NCBI GenBank assembly: GCA_046297095.1
Contig: JBKCNS010000040.1
Span: forward strand, 124,001 to 188,000
Source of the DNA: JBBATK01 sp046297095
GTDB taxonomy: Bacteria > Bacteroidota > Ignavibacteria > Kapaibacteriales > NICIL-2
Direction: 5' to 3'
Length of the DNA stretch: 64,000 bases
Under the pieces are notes generated by a model. The model worked only from the letters and a program-made list of their open reading frames with translations. It did no database searches and was not told the DNA's origin. Position numbers and translations under genes: made by a program. This document shows, piece by piece, positions 17,571-26,621 of the stretch (position 1 is its first letter; each line of letters begins with the position of its first letter).

Positions 17571-18815
17571 TTACTTTGCGCACCATAGCAGATACAATCG
17601 CTGATTGATCCTGCCCAAAGCTTCATAGCGACGTTTGCTGCGGTTGTAGCGTGGTATTGAAGTTTCCTCGCACATTGTGCTTACCCACAAATCTTTTCGT
17701 TCCAACTCACGCAGCACTAAGCTGGTAAGTGTGCTTAAGGCATAGGTTGATGAACTTGGCTCGCGAGCTATAGTAACGTCCAAAGGGACATTCAGCTGCA
17801 CGTTTGTTCTCCTGCCGTTGATACTGATGAAACAGTCGGTGTCGCAGGCGAAGAAAATAAGTTCTTTTCCATCCCAACTAAAAAAAGGTCTGCCGGTGCC
17901 CTGCGTTCCTGCCACATACTCAACGCCTGTCATTATCACCATGTCATTACCCGGCTGCGTTGCTCGTGCTGCCCACATAGGCTCGGTTGGGTGAATAACC
18001 AACGCATCAAGGTTCGGGTATTGCCTACTCAGCACCGGACGAGTGTATTCTTCGCTGAATAATACCACACTGCAAAGTCCGCTCTGAACCACTATTGCTG
18101 CTGCATTCGTGCCGGCTCTGTTCAGGATGCACTCGCGTATCTCGGCATATGGTCCGGCAATCTCGTCCTCTCCTAAGAACCAACGCCATTGCGTTCCGCT
18201 CTTGGCGGCAAACATCAGTCTGCCGTCATTCCAAAAGCCAAACAGTATTACGTCTTCGTATGTTCCAATAAGCTTACCATTCACTACCACTTGCGCAGCT
18301 CCCTCCTGTCCTTGAACCCATGCCAAATTCGAAGCACTTGGAGAAACATACACATCTCCCCTTCGTTGATTGCTCAGGAAGACGCGGTCGTGCACTCGCA
18401 GGTACTCCTGAGGTCCGTCGAAGTAACTGATAACCGGCGTTTGGGATTCCGCGCTAAAGTGAATTTTACCGGGACGGGTACAGAGTATCTTTTTGGCTAT
18501 CCCATCAGCAATGAAGAACCATTGGGTATTCATAACTGCCCATGTGGCCCAATGCTCACCATCGAGCGAGAACACAGGAGCGTTGATCTCGTTGTATACA
18601 TCGCTCTGCGTTCCATTCACCCAAAGTCTTTGCACTCCCGAGTATGGAAGTGTCTTGGCCCACCAGTTTTTTGTGGTATCCAAACCATAGGATTCGAGTT
18701 GCTCGCCACCCTGCAGCAACATAATTCCTGAACACGGTTGCGCTTGAAGGGATACAAGCATACCAATGCTTATGCAGGTTTTCAGGAGCATAGCGTATGT
18801 ACATCTTCTAACCAT
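17571..18815 (-). CDS. exported protein of unknown function, beta-propeller-like
   Basis: A 414-residue protein I do not recognise. Residues 9-26 (MLLKTCISIGMLVSLQAQ) are a signal peptide, whether translation starts at 18815 or at the in-frame ATG at 18791. The mature part has repeated short beta-strand units rich in W, Y, F and G (for example FSLDGEHWATWAV, VSPSASNLAWVQG, FFSWDGKELIFFA). This recalls WD40-like/PD40 propellers in which each unit reports something seen in the data: S.DG..W/L.F. About seven cysteines are spread through it. There is no T9SS tail and no catalytic signature. It lies downstream of the folate ligase gene on the same strand and is followed by the nuoD promoter. Confidence 0.6.
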   Translation of the reverse strand: MVRRCTYAMLLKTCISIGMLVSLQAQPCSGIMLLQGGEQLESYGLDTTKNWWAKTLPYSGVQRLWVNGTQSDVYNEINAPVFSLDGEHWATWAVMNTQWFFIADGIAKKILCTRPGKIHFSAESQTPVISYFDGPQEYLRVHDRVFLSNQRRGDVYVSPSASNLAWVQGQEGAAQVVVNGKLIGTYEDVILFGFWNDGRLMFAAKSGTQWRWFLGEDEIAGPYAEIRECILNRAGTNAAAIVVQSGLCSVVLFSEEYTRPVLSRQYPNLDALVIHPTEPMWAARATQPGNDMVIMTGVEYVAGTQGTGRPFFSWDGKELIFFACDTDCFISINGRRTNVQLNVPLDVTIAREPSSSTYALSTLTSLVLRELERKDLWVSTMCEETSIPRYNRSKRRYEALGRINQRLYLLWCAK

Positions 18816-18850
18816 GCGTAACTACAAGAGCCGGTGTTCAATGTTGTTTC

Positions 18851-19495
18851 TTAGAGAGAGATCGAAACGGGACTGTTTATCGATCGTCGGGTACGAACTA
18901 TACCCTGCTCGGTAACTATAGCATCAAGACGCGCGTCGTGTGCATGTGGTTGAAAGTCTGACGAGAATGCAGCAGTAAACGCAAGGCCGAAGGCAAAAAA
19001 ACTACGATGCTCCAGAAAGCGATCATAGTACCCTTTGCCATACCCCATGCGAACAAGCAATTCATTGAAGGCCACAAGCGGCACCACCGCCAGAAGCGCA
19101 GGAGATTTAACATCCGCATCCACCAACCTCGGTTTGCCTACGGGCTCCGGAATACCGTACAAGCCACTACCCAGGTCATCTCCACGATCGTATCGCATGT
19201 GCATCATCACTGCCGTGTCCTTGCTATCTGCGACGTCTGACTCACCTTTTTCAGTTCCGGGAATAATCACCGATGGCACATATACAGTCTTACCATCGTT
19301 CCATGCGCGCTCGATCAACGGTTGAGTCAGGGGCTCTGATCCGAACGAGAGAAACAAATGCACAGACTCACTCTGCTGGTATTCGAACGTTCGTGTCAGC
19401 GTATCGGCCATCGCCACAGACCATTCTGCAGTTACACCGCGATCCAATGCATCGCGTTCTTGAATCTTTGACCGACGTAACGTTGAGTGTTCCAC
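18851..19495 (-). CDS. 5-formyltetrahydrofolate cyclo-ligase
   Basis: A 214-residue enzyme of the FTHFS/MTHFS family, which converts 5-formyl-THF to 5,10-methenyl-THF with ATP and recycles the storage folate. The N-terminal basic helix STLRRSKIQERDAL and the C-terminal signature MGYGKGYYDRFLE (ATP/folate site) are both present. The start codon is GTG at 19495; no ATG is available in frame nearby, and the family N-terminus begins exactly there. The segment between the two halves (about residues 75-105) is longer than usual and polar. It follows the DMT exporter gene by 20 bases and is likely in the same operon. Confidence 0.9.
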   Translation of the reverse strand: MEHSTLRRSKIQERDALDRGVTAEWSVAMADTLTRTFEYQQSESVHLFLSFGSEPLTQPLIERAWNDGKTVYVPSVIIPGTEKGESDVADSKDTAVMMHMRYDRGDDLGSGLYGIPEPVGKPRLVDADVKSPALLAVVPLVAFNELLVRMGYGKGYYDRFLEHRSFFAFGLAFTAAFSSDFQPHAHDARLDAIVTEQGIVRTRRSINSPVSISL

Positions 19496-19515
19496 GGAAG
19501 AAGTGATAATGAAGT

Positions 19516-20502
19516 CTATTTGGAAATCTTTTTGTCTTTGAGAATATCTCCCAGAACCACAGCACCTATCATTAAGATTGCTCCGGATAGCTCGCGGGCT
19601 CCCATCCGTTCGGCATGAGTGAAGTACGCAATAAACGATGCGATAACCGGCTCAAGAGTAAAAATCACACCCGCCTTCACAGGACTCACAAATCGTTGGA
19701 AGCGGGTTTGCAGCGTCGTCGAAGCGAATGATCCAAAGATCGAGGTATACAGCAACGCAATGATCACCGCAATTGACCAAGTCGTGGGATTCAACGTTGT
19801 GGTTCCCTGCAACGCATATTCAGCCAACTGTGAGTTCAAGCTGAAATACATCACAAATCCATAGGCACCTAGTCCTAAAACACAGGTTACCGCGAACTGC
19901 ACCAGAACCAAGATTGGCATATACATTGGTCTTGATCCCATGGCATTTGAACTTTTATCCAGATACGAGATGCAAATGGCCCACATAAGTGATCCCGCCA
20001 AAGTCATACCGTCGCCGATGTTCAGTACTCCTCCATCGGGATTGGTTAGAAGTATCAGGCCTACTGTTGCCACCACTACCGTCAGCACCTGTACGCCGGT
20101 CACACGAACTTTGCGAATAAACCAATCTACAGCGGGCACAAATACCACCACCATCCCGGTAATAAATGCGCTCTTAGAAATCGTTGTGTACTGCAGACCC
20201 CATGTTTGAAACACAAAGCCAAAGCCATAGCAAACGCCAATCAGCGCGCCGTCGCGTGCAATAGCAGCATCCCACACGCGAAACATGCCCGGCCATAAGA
20301 TCACACAAATTCCCACAGCTATTGCAAAGCGAATTCCTACAAAAAGAAAGGGATCACAATTCTGCAATGCAGTCTTCGTAAACACAAAGGTACCCGCCCA
20401 GAAAACCGTGGTGAGCACGAGTATCCATTCTGCGGTGCGTTCCGATACTTCCGACCTTTGATCCTGAGCCAATTCAATATTCCTTGTGATGGTGTTTCGC
20501 AC
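19516..20502 (-). CDS. EamA/DMT family transporter
   Basis: A 328-residue inner-membrane protein with ten predicted helices arranged as two EamA repeats. The first is about 25-160 (WILVLTTVFWAGTFVFTK, then FRFAI-type motifs such as VGIRFAIAVG), the second about 170-320 (LAGSLMWAICISYLDK, ending ELSGAILMIGAVVLGD). The family exports or imports small metabolites such as amino acids and drugs; the substrate cannot be inferred. The start codon is GTG at 20502, about 30 bases downstream of a TATTTTTG element, and no closer ATG exists before the first helix. Confidence 0.88.
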   Translation of the reverse strand: MRNTITRNIELAQDQRSEVSERTAEWILVLTTVFWAGTFVFTKTALQNCDPFLFVGIRFAIAVGICVILWPGMFRVWDAAIARDGALIGVCYGFGFVFQTWGLQYTTISKSAFITGMVVVFVPAVDWFIRKVRVTGVQVLTVVVATVGLILLTNPDGGVLNIGDGMTLAGSLMWAICISYLDKSSNAMGSRPMYMPILVLVQFAVTCVLGLGAYGFVMYFSLNSQLAEYALQGTTTLNPTTWSIAVIIALLYTSIFGSFASTTLQTRFQRFVSPVKAGVIFTLEPVIASFIAYFTHAERMGARELSGAILMIGAVVLGDILKDKKISK

Positions 20503-20533
20503 GGCAAATCCGTGCTCAACGCTCTTGCGTCAT

Positions 20534-20541
20534 CAAAAATA
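20534..20541 (-). promoter_or_regulatory. TATTTTTG -7 element upstream of the DMT transporter gene
   Basis: The minus strand reads TATTTTTG, a full match to the Bacteroidota -7 consensus TAnnTTTG, in the gap between the TonB receptor stop and the transporter start. No TTG at the expected -33 spacing was found. Confidence 0.5.
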
Positions 20542-20567
20542 CGGGATGCCGGCCACGCGCGCGATGC

Positions 20568-22763
20568 TTAGAGAACGACAACTACTTGCCCGTTTACTTG
20601 CCGGCCTATAAGCGAGGGCATGGATTGCAGATTTCGCACATCGAGAATGTTCGTTGCGCCTATTCCCACGCGAAGACTGCGCACTCCCATCCATTGGGCT
20701 GCAGCAGGCAGTGCATACATCACATTGAGTTTCAGATTCCAGTAACCTGGCACATATTCATCAGAGCGGTCGGGAACAGTTCGCACAATCGATCCAAGTA
20801 CACTGCCATTTTTATCCAAAGCTTCGTCGGAGAAACTACCGGTGTAATCTGCTCTGGCAGAGAGCGAGAGCCCCAAGTGCGAGATGAACTCCGCCCGAAC
20901 GTTAGCCATGTGTGGAGAGCGAAACCACAGCCCTCCGTACGAAGATGACGTGAGAGGAATAAAGCTCCCTGTAGTCCTATCGATAGTACCCGCGCGATTC
21001 TCCGCAATGGCGTCAAGCACATCCAAATCCTCTGCGCTCAAATACTGATACCCTGCAGCCATGAGCAAGGTGTCGGCATTGGTCATGGCATAGTCAAGTT
21101 TGACCGAGCACTCTATACCTCGAGTACGAACTCTGGCTACATTTCTGTATGAATACACCGATGTTTGGCCGTCGATTCGAAACAGATAGAATTCTATCAT
21201 CTGTGATAGATGATTTTGATAGGCCCGAAGATCTGCATGTAACGCAATCTGCGGAGTTCCATCTTCGAAAGCTCTAATCACGTGATCGGCAGAAAGAGAA
21301 ACATCAGCAGAGACCGATTGTTCGGCGTTGAGGTCTTGCCCCAGCAAACGCGCTCCTGTCAATAGATAACCTGCGCCCTGCAAATTGTTTCTGAACACAA
21401 CATAGAGCTGACGAAAGTCGGGAGCCTTGAAACCCGTACCCAGTGAAGCACGCAGCCGCACGTTCTGATAGGCCTCGTACATCACAGCCAACTTCGGATT
21501 GAGGTTATCGCCAAACTCACTGTTGGCATCGTATCGCGCGCTCAGTGAATAACTCAGATTGTCCAGGGGGTTTCCCTCCCACTGTACATAGAGCACGGAG
21601 GTTCTAAACGAAGGACGCCCCGGATATCGTGAACCGCTTATGGCATCGAAGGCGATCTCACTACCCAGAGTGCACCGAATACGATCGCTCAGCAAGAGAT
21701 TGGCTTGTATGAACGGTCGTATCAACGATCGTTCATATTCATCGATCTTGCCGGCATCTCCTTGTGGTACATCGAAATTATAACGCTCGTTAAACCTGGT
21801 TCCATACATCTGCGTTAGCACGTGCAGGTTACCGTTTCGGTAGTTTGCGCTCACTGCGGCATTGGCGTCACTTTGAGTGACGGAGCCGGTATTAGCGGCC
21901 ACTTGCGTGTAAAACGACTCTACGAATTTTCCACTTGAAGAAGAGGAAAACAGGCGAGCTGTGGCTTCCACATCCCAGTGAGCAGACAGTTTGGTTCGAA
22001 GTCTGCTTTGTATGGTTACATCGTTAAAACCTGCATACGGAACAGTCAGCTTATTCCAGCTCTGCTCAAAGGCCGGTGATGAACGAAGGTCCAAGAAGAT
22101 AGTCCATTCAGTCTGCTCTTCACAAAACCCTACCGAAACATTTGATTGTGCTCCCTGAATGGATTGAGCCAACGCCTGTAATCGCACAGACCATCCGTCG
22201 GAAGGCCGACGTGTACGAAGATTGATCACACCGGCCAGCGCGTCGCTTCCGTACAAACTGGACATAGGTCCCTTAACGATCTCGATCTGTTCAATGTTTC
22301 CCGTTGCGATTCTACTGATGTCAATTACGCCCGCCACCCGGCCAACCAGCGGCAACCCATCCACAAGAATCTGGGTATAATCTGCACTCATGCCCATGAG
22401 CTGCACACCCGATTGCAAACTGCTACGGTTAGCAACTAAGCTCTGCTCCTGAAGCACCGATTGCAGATTCGTCACGCCGGCGCGTTGCATTCGTTCCTCT
22501 CGAATAACCTCTACCGCAACGGGTGCGCGACGGGCTTCTGTTTCCTGACGCGAGCCGGTAATGACTACCGGTTGCGTTTGTACGGAGCGCATGGTATCGC
22601 GCTTGATGAACATACCGGAAGCACCGGATCGCTTCGTGCGTGTGCTGTCTAGTGGATATGCGGAATGCAGCGATGGGTGCGCCGCTTCCGCCGGCCGCCC
22701 CACGCTTATACTCAGGAAAAAAACTATGACGTTGAAGAAACTATTTTTCAAAGGAAAAATCAT
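20568..22763 (-). CDS. TonB-dependent receptor (BtuB/HmuR-like) paired with a HmuY-like lipoprotein
   Basis: A 731-residue outer membrane receptor. GGAAGGA precedes the ATG at 22763, and the first 28 residues form a signal peptide. The TonB box is near PVVITGSRQ (about residues 66-74). The plug carries VLQEQSLVANR, ILVDGLPLVGRVAGVIDISRI and IEIVKGPMSSLYGSDALAGVINL, a textbook plug ending. The barrel has regular aromatic strands and ends RQVNGQVVVVL. It lies 11 bases downstream of the HmuY-like lipoprotein gene, the same order and pairing as hmuY-hmuR of Porphyromonas. This suggests uptake of heme, a porphyrin or another iron source. The pairing is seen; the substrate is inferred. Confidence 0.9.
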   Translation of the reverse strand: MIFPLKNSFFNVIVFFLSISVGRPAEAAHPSLHSAYPLDSTRTKRSGASGMFIKRDTMRSVQTQPVVITGSRQETEARRAPVAVEVIREERMQRAGVTNLQSVLQEQSLVANRSSLQSGVQLMGMSADYTQILVDGLPLVGRVAGVIDISRIATGNIEQIEIVKGPMSSLYGSDALAGVINLRTRRPSDGWSVRLQALAQSIQGAQSNVSVGFCEEQTEWTIFLDLRSSPAFEQSWNKLTVPYAGFNDVTIQSRLRTKLSAHWDVEATARLFSSSSSGKFVESFYTQVAANTGSVTQSDANAAVSANYRNGNLHVLTQMYGTRFNERYNFDVPQGDAGKIDEYERSLIRPFIQANLLLSDRIRCTLGSEIAFDAISGSRYPGRPSFRTSVLYVQWEGNPLDNLSYSLSARYDANSEFGDNLNPKLAVMYEAYQNVRLRASLGTGFKAPDFRQLYVVFRNNLQGAGYLLTGARLLGQDLNAEQSVSADVSLSADHVIRAFEDGTPQIALHADLRAYQNHLSQMIEFYLFRIDGQTSVYSYRNVARVRTRGIECSVKLDYAMTNADTLLMAAGYQYLSAEDLDVLDAIAENRAGTIDRTTGSFIPLTSSSYGGLWFRSPHMANVRAEFISHLGLSLSARADYTGSFSDEALDKNGSVLGSIVRTVPDRSDEYVPGYWNLKLNVMYALPAAAQWMGVRSLRVGIGATNILDVRNLQSMPSLIGRQVNGQVVVVL

Positions 22764-22774
22764 TAGATCCTTCC

Positions 22775-23410
22775 CTACTTAAGCCGGGTTCCTACCGCCT
22801 TTGCATAACGCATAACAAAGGTGCCAAGCTCGGAGCGCGACATGGGGACGTTGAGCGAGACAAACTGAACCTTGAAGAACCCACCTGCTGCCGACTTCAC
22901 GATAATGGACTTTTGAGCATTGGGCGAGATCGTTCTCTTTGCCGGTTCATAGTTGAAAATGCCTTTGCCGGTGAGGTCAATAGATGCAATGCGGCCGGAT
23001 GCCGAGGCAGAATCTACTCTAAACAGGGATGGCGTTACTGTAGACACATTATCAAATGTTGTGTCCACAACATATGCTGTGGTGGTACCCATTGCATTAA
23101 CGCTGCCGGAGTTGAAAAGTATATCGATCTGAGTTGTCTTTCCTCCACCCCACACCGGCTTGACCATCATGTCCCATGTACCTTCTTGCATCTTTTCGAC
23201 AATCACCGGAACACCGCTATCAAAAGAGAAGTAGTACGAATCAACAGAGTCGGGAGTAAAGGTCACAGTGCGAACAGTAACGGTATCGGTGTTTGTGGGA
23301 CCACTTGGGGTTGTGTCTGCGCAAGATGGCAACATCATGCTGCCAAGCAGTATGACAACACTAAGTGCTGCAGAACGAATCGTGGGACGTGTGGAATCGT
23401 ACGTATTCAT
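22775..23410 (-). CDS. HmuY-like lipoprotein
   Basis: A 211-residue protein from the ATG at 23410. The frame is open 86 codons further up, but that stretch has no coding character. The N-terminus ends in LPSC at Cys30, a near-lipobox with Pro at -2. The body shows the order typical of the HmuY fold: YYFSFDSGVPV, a TWDMMVKP strand, DILFNSGSVN, FNYEP, then FFKVQFVSL and FVMRYAKA at the end. HmuY proteins are secreted hemophores that hand heme to a TonB receptor, and that receptor gene follows 11 bases on. The mature protein contains no histidine at all, so a bis-His heme site is impossible; methionine ligation, known in some HmuY relatives, or a different ligand would be needed. Confidence 0.7.
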   Translation of the reverse strand: MNTYDSTRPTIRSAALSVVILLGSMMLPSCADTTPSGPTNTDTVTVRTVTFTPDSVDSYYFSFDSGVPVIVEKMQEGTWDMMVKPVWGGGKTTQIDILFNSGSVNAMGTTTAYVVDTTFDNVSTVTPSLFRVDSASASGRIASIDLTGKGIFNYEPAKRTISPNAQKSIIVKSAAGGFFKVQFVSLNVPMSRSELGTFVMRYAKAVGTRLK

Positions 23411-23540
23411 AAGATGATAATAAGGGTATGTTGAAGAGCTTATACGCACGGGAAACGAACAATCACGCCTATAATTGTAATAACAACTAATATTTTTCTG
23501 CGCTGTTACAAATTCCTTCATTGCGTTGTTTTTCAACATC

Positions 23541-24452
23541 TTACGCTCGTGGATGAAACGACTTATGAACTTCCAGAATATATTTTCTGTCCAGGTGGGT
23601 ATAAATCTGGGTAGTGGAAATGTCTGCATGACCGAGCATTTCCTGCACTGCTCGAAGATCAGCGCCACCTTCTATAAGATGTGTAGCAAATGAGTGCCTA
23701 AAGGTATGAGGATGAACATCGAATCCACATATTTGCGCCGCCTTGTGGACTATATTCCACACAGACATGCGGGACAAGCCGCCTCCGCGCAGGTTCAGGT
23801 ACACAATATCGGCGCTGCGATCCCCTGCCACGTGCACACGCTCCTCGCGTTGATATCGCGCAAGCCACTGCAGGGCTGAATTACCAAGAGGCACGATACG
23901 TTCTTTAGAACCTTTACCGAAAACGCGTATCAACTCCGATTCCCACAACACATCGCGCTGGCGCAGAGAGCACAACTCGCTTACCCGGATTCCACCCGCG
24001 TAGAGTGTTTCCAGAATGGATCGATCGCGAACTCCGGAGCGGGCATTCAGATCGACGGATTCCAACAAGGCCTCTACCTGCGAAACCGTCAAAGCGTCGG
24101 GAAGTACGCGGCGCGCACGTGGCACTTCCAACAGTTCGGCGGGATTAGCCGGCAGATATCGCGTGGAATGAAGAAAGGTAAAAAAACCTTTCAGCGACGA
24201 AGTATACCGGGCTCGTGAACGCTCGGATAAACCTACCTCGGTAAGCAATTGCAAAAAGGCCTGAAGCACCGCCGGAGTTACACCCGAATACTCCACTATG
24301 GAACGATCACACAAATACTCGCATAATCGAAGCAAGTCCGAGGAGTAGGAATCAATAGAATTTACCGACAGTCCTTTCTCGAGTTTGAGAAAGCGCATAT
24401 AATCACGAAAGGGATGCTCCAGAGATCGCGGTATCGTGGCAGTGCTATTCAT
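23541..24452 (-). CDS. xerD: site-specific tyrosine recombinase XerD
   Basis: A 303-residue recombinase with an N-terminal SAM-like DNA-binding domain (about 10-100) and a C-terminal catalytic domain. All six catalytic positions can be read: Arg156 in GGIRVSEL, Lys180, His249 and Arg252 in HTFRHSFATHL, His275 in LGHADISTTQIYTH and Tyr284. XerD with XerC resolves chromosome dimers at dif during division. Length and motifs fit a housekeeping XerC/D rather than a mobile-element integrase, and no integron, phage or transposon genes are nearby. It is six bases downstream of the 7TM-HD gene and probably cotranscribed. Confidence 0.93.
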   Translation of the reverse strand: MNSTATIPRSLEHPFRDYMRFLKLEKGLSVNSIDSYSSDLLRLCEYLCDRSIVEYSGVTPAVLQAFLQLLTEVGLSERSRARYTSSLKGFFTFLHSTRYLPANPAELLEVPRARRVLPDALTVSQVEALLESVDLNARSGVRDRSILETLYAGGIRVSELCSLRQRDVLWESELIRVFGKGSKERIVPLGNSALQWLARYQREERVHVAGDRSADIVYLNLRGGGLSRMSVWNIVHKAAQICGFDVHPHTFRHSFATHLIEGGADLRAVQEMLGHADISTTQIYTHLDRKYILEVHKSFHPRA

Positions 24453-24458
24453 GGTAGA

Positions 24459-26606
24459 TCATCGCTGCGATGCTTCATCTTTGGGAAGCTCTTTATACAC
24501 CATGCGCTGGTGATGCGCGCCTATAAGATTTCGTACGAACGACTCCTTGATGGCCGCAAGGTCTCGCATGGTAAGCTCGCACTCATCCAGCTGGCCATCC
24601 AGGATTTTCTCTTTGAAGATGCTATCAACAGCGGTTTCTAAAGCTTCGCGATCATCCACAATGCGAGACACCGCTTCCACTCCATCAGCCAGCATGACCA
24701 GAGCAGTTTCTTTGGTCTGCGGCTTGGGTCCGGGATATCTGAACGATTCCTCTTGAATCTCATCAACACCTTTCTCGTCAGCATCTTCTTTGGCCTTTGC
24801 ATAGAAGTGTTTGATCAAACCTGTGCCGTGATGCATAGGAATAAAATCGATGATCTTCTCAGGCAATCCATACTCGCGGGCTATCTCGATTCCCTCCGCA
24901 ACGTGATTGCGAATAATGGCAGCACTTTTCTTTGGTGTAAGGTGATCGTGTTTATTGTCGATTTCAATCTGATTCTCGATGAAATACTCAGACTTAGCAA
25001 TCTTCCCTATATCATGAAAATACGCGCCCACCCTAGCCAGCAACGGGCTTGCCTCCACACTATGAGCCGCGCTCTCCACCAAGTGCGCTATTGCCAAAGT
25101 ATGCTGATACGTGCCGGGCGCTTTCTCGCTCATTTGCATGAGCAGCGGATGATTCACGTTGTCGTATTCCCTTAAGGTTAGGTCTGTCATCACCCCGAAG
25201 TATCTCTCGGTAATAGCAATCACCGCAAAGGTGAGTAAGGGCGATACCACTGCATTAACCACCGCCCATGAGTATGCGCGCCACTGCTCCGGAATACTAC
25301 CTCCCTGTTCAAGCACCATAGCGGTAATAACGAGCACGAAACCTATAAGAATAAAACCAATGGAGCGGAACAACTGCGTACGCGTCCGTAAGTCGCGCAC
25401 GCTGTAGGCCCCCAGTGTACCGGCAATGATCAGCGCGAAAGCTCCGCCGGAATCGTTGGAGCGCACGGCAGCATACATCAGCGACGACGTCACCGTGACA
25501 ATGAAACCGGTTCGCGAATCAAAGTAAATGGCCGCAACCATAGCGCAGGCCGGGATGAGCACAAGAAACTCAACAGAGAATTCACGCGGCAGTAGTAACG
25601 TAGCCCACGAGAACAGCGCGCTACTGAAAATCAACGCGCTTAGGGAAAGCAATTGCAGATTGTCGTTGTAAATCTTCTTTCGCAAAAAGTACACAAAGAG
25701 AACCAGCAATGAATACACAAGCATTGCATGCAACAACGATCCCGCTATAAAGGCACCGTTACTTGCCGAGCCCACAGATTCGTCTTGCACATACCCGTAA
25801 TTCGCCAGCTTCGAAATATTCACGGGCGTTAGGATTTCTCCTTTGCTGATCACTACCTCGCCCTTTCGCACTATGCCGCGCGTACGAGACACAGAAGCAA
25901 CGGCAGCATCTTGAAGAATTTTGCTGCGTTCTTCATTGCGTTTCAATGTGGGGCGAATAAGCGCAAGCAAACGACGTTGAATACGTTCGCCGGTAGCAGC
26001 GCTCAGCGATGGTCGAAGCATAGTATCTACCATGGTGCGTAGGCGTGCGGAGTCCAGCACATCCGTTGTCGGCACCGAACGTACCACTGTACCCGATTCC
26101 GCTATAAGTATCTCTTTGGTTGTAACAGTGGACAATGCAATGTCCGTCATCTCGAGAGCTGAGCATTCCTTTGCGAGCTCACGAAGTTGTTTGCGTAGCT
26201 CAGCGTCAGCATTTTCTGTTCCATCAAGCAGATAAGCTTCGGCAGCACTTGGGGCCATTACCACCCTGGACGTAGGCTTCATGACCGACGAGAACACCGG
26301 AGGTGTGCGTTCCATCGCATCTATTACCTCTGCCTGAATCTCCGAAGCGTCTTTCCGTATGGGAAATGTGGTCTCGGCCACCAGCGTCTGCTGCTGCCAT
26401 ACTTGTCCTTCGCTAAGGAGTAAACTCTTGGATGTTCCGAAGATGATGTGCGACAAACTTGGAAAGAACAACGCACAGAGTACCGGCGTGGCAATGATGA
26501 TCATCAATCGAACAAGTTCCGATTGACGCCAATTTCCGCTGGATGAAGCTTGGGCAGCACTTTCTTCTTGAAGTTGCTGAAACAAGGTGGAGCGTGTCTT
26601 GGCCAT
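24459..26606 (-). CDS. 7TM-HD family cyclic-dinucleotide phosphodiesterase (PgpH-like)
   Basis: A 715-residue inner-membrane protein. One helix near residue 35 is followed by a long extracytoplasmic 7TMR-HDED region (about 60-285), then seven helices (about 290-470) and a cytoplasmic HD domain. In the HD domain the metal ligands are intact: YQHTLAIAHL, HDIGK at 531-535, RNHVAEG and MHHGTG. Family members such as Listeria PgpH hydrolyse cyclic di-AMP, linking it to osmotic and cell-wall control. AAGGA stands before the ATG at 26606. It is followed by xerD and preceded, 15 bases away, by a crotonase gene on the same strand. Confidence 0.92.
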   Translation of the reverse strand: MAKTRSTLFQQLQEESAAQASSSGNWRQSELVRLMIIIATPVLCALFFPSLSHIIFGTSKSLLLSEGQVWQQQTLVAETTFPIRKDASEIQAEVIDAMERTPPVFSSVMKPTSRVVMAPSAAEAYLLDGTENADAELRKQLRELAKECSALEMTDIALSTVTTKEILIAESGTVVRSVPTTDVLDSARLRTMVDTMLRPSLSAATGERIQRRLLALIRPTLKRNEERSKILQDAAVASVSRTRGIVRKGEVVISKGEILTPVNISKLANYGYVQDESVGSASNGAFIAGSLLHAMLVYSLLVLFVYFLRKKIYNDNLQLLSLSALIFSSALFSWATLLLPREFSVEFLVLIPACAMVAAIYFDSRTGFIVTVTSSLMYAAVRSNDSGGAFALIIAGTLGAYSVRDLRTRTQLFRSIGFILIGFVLVITAMVLEQGGSIPEQWRAYSWAVVNAVVSPLLTFAVIAITERYFGVMTDLTLREYDNVNHPLLMQMSEKAPGTYQHTLAIAHLVESAAHSVEASPLLARVGAYFHDIGKIAKSEYFIENQIEIDNKHDHLTPKKSAAIIRNHVAEGIEIAREYGLPEKIIDFIPMHHGTGLIKHFYAKAKEDADEKGVDEIQEESFRYPGPKPQTKETALVMLADGVEAVSRIVDDREALETAVDSIFKEKILDGQLDECELTMRDLAAIKESFVRNLIGAHHQRMVYKELPKDEASQR

Positions 26607-26621
26607 GTGATTCCTTGAGGT

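Noticed and set aside
22952..23668. Longer form of the HmuY-like gene starting at 23668
   Set aside because: The upstream 86 codons overlap xerD's 3' end and lack coding character; the lipoprotein signal begins at 23410.
23541..24452. xerD as part of an integron or mobile element
   Set aside because: No attI-like sites, repeats or transposition genes nearby; the sequence fits the housekeeping recombinase.
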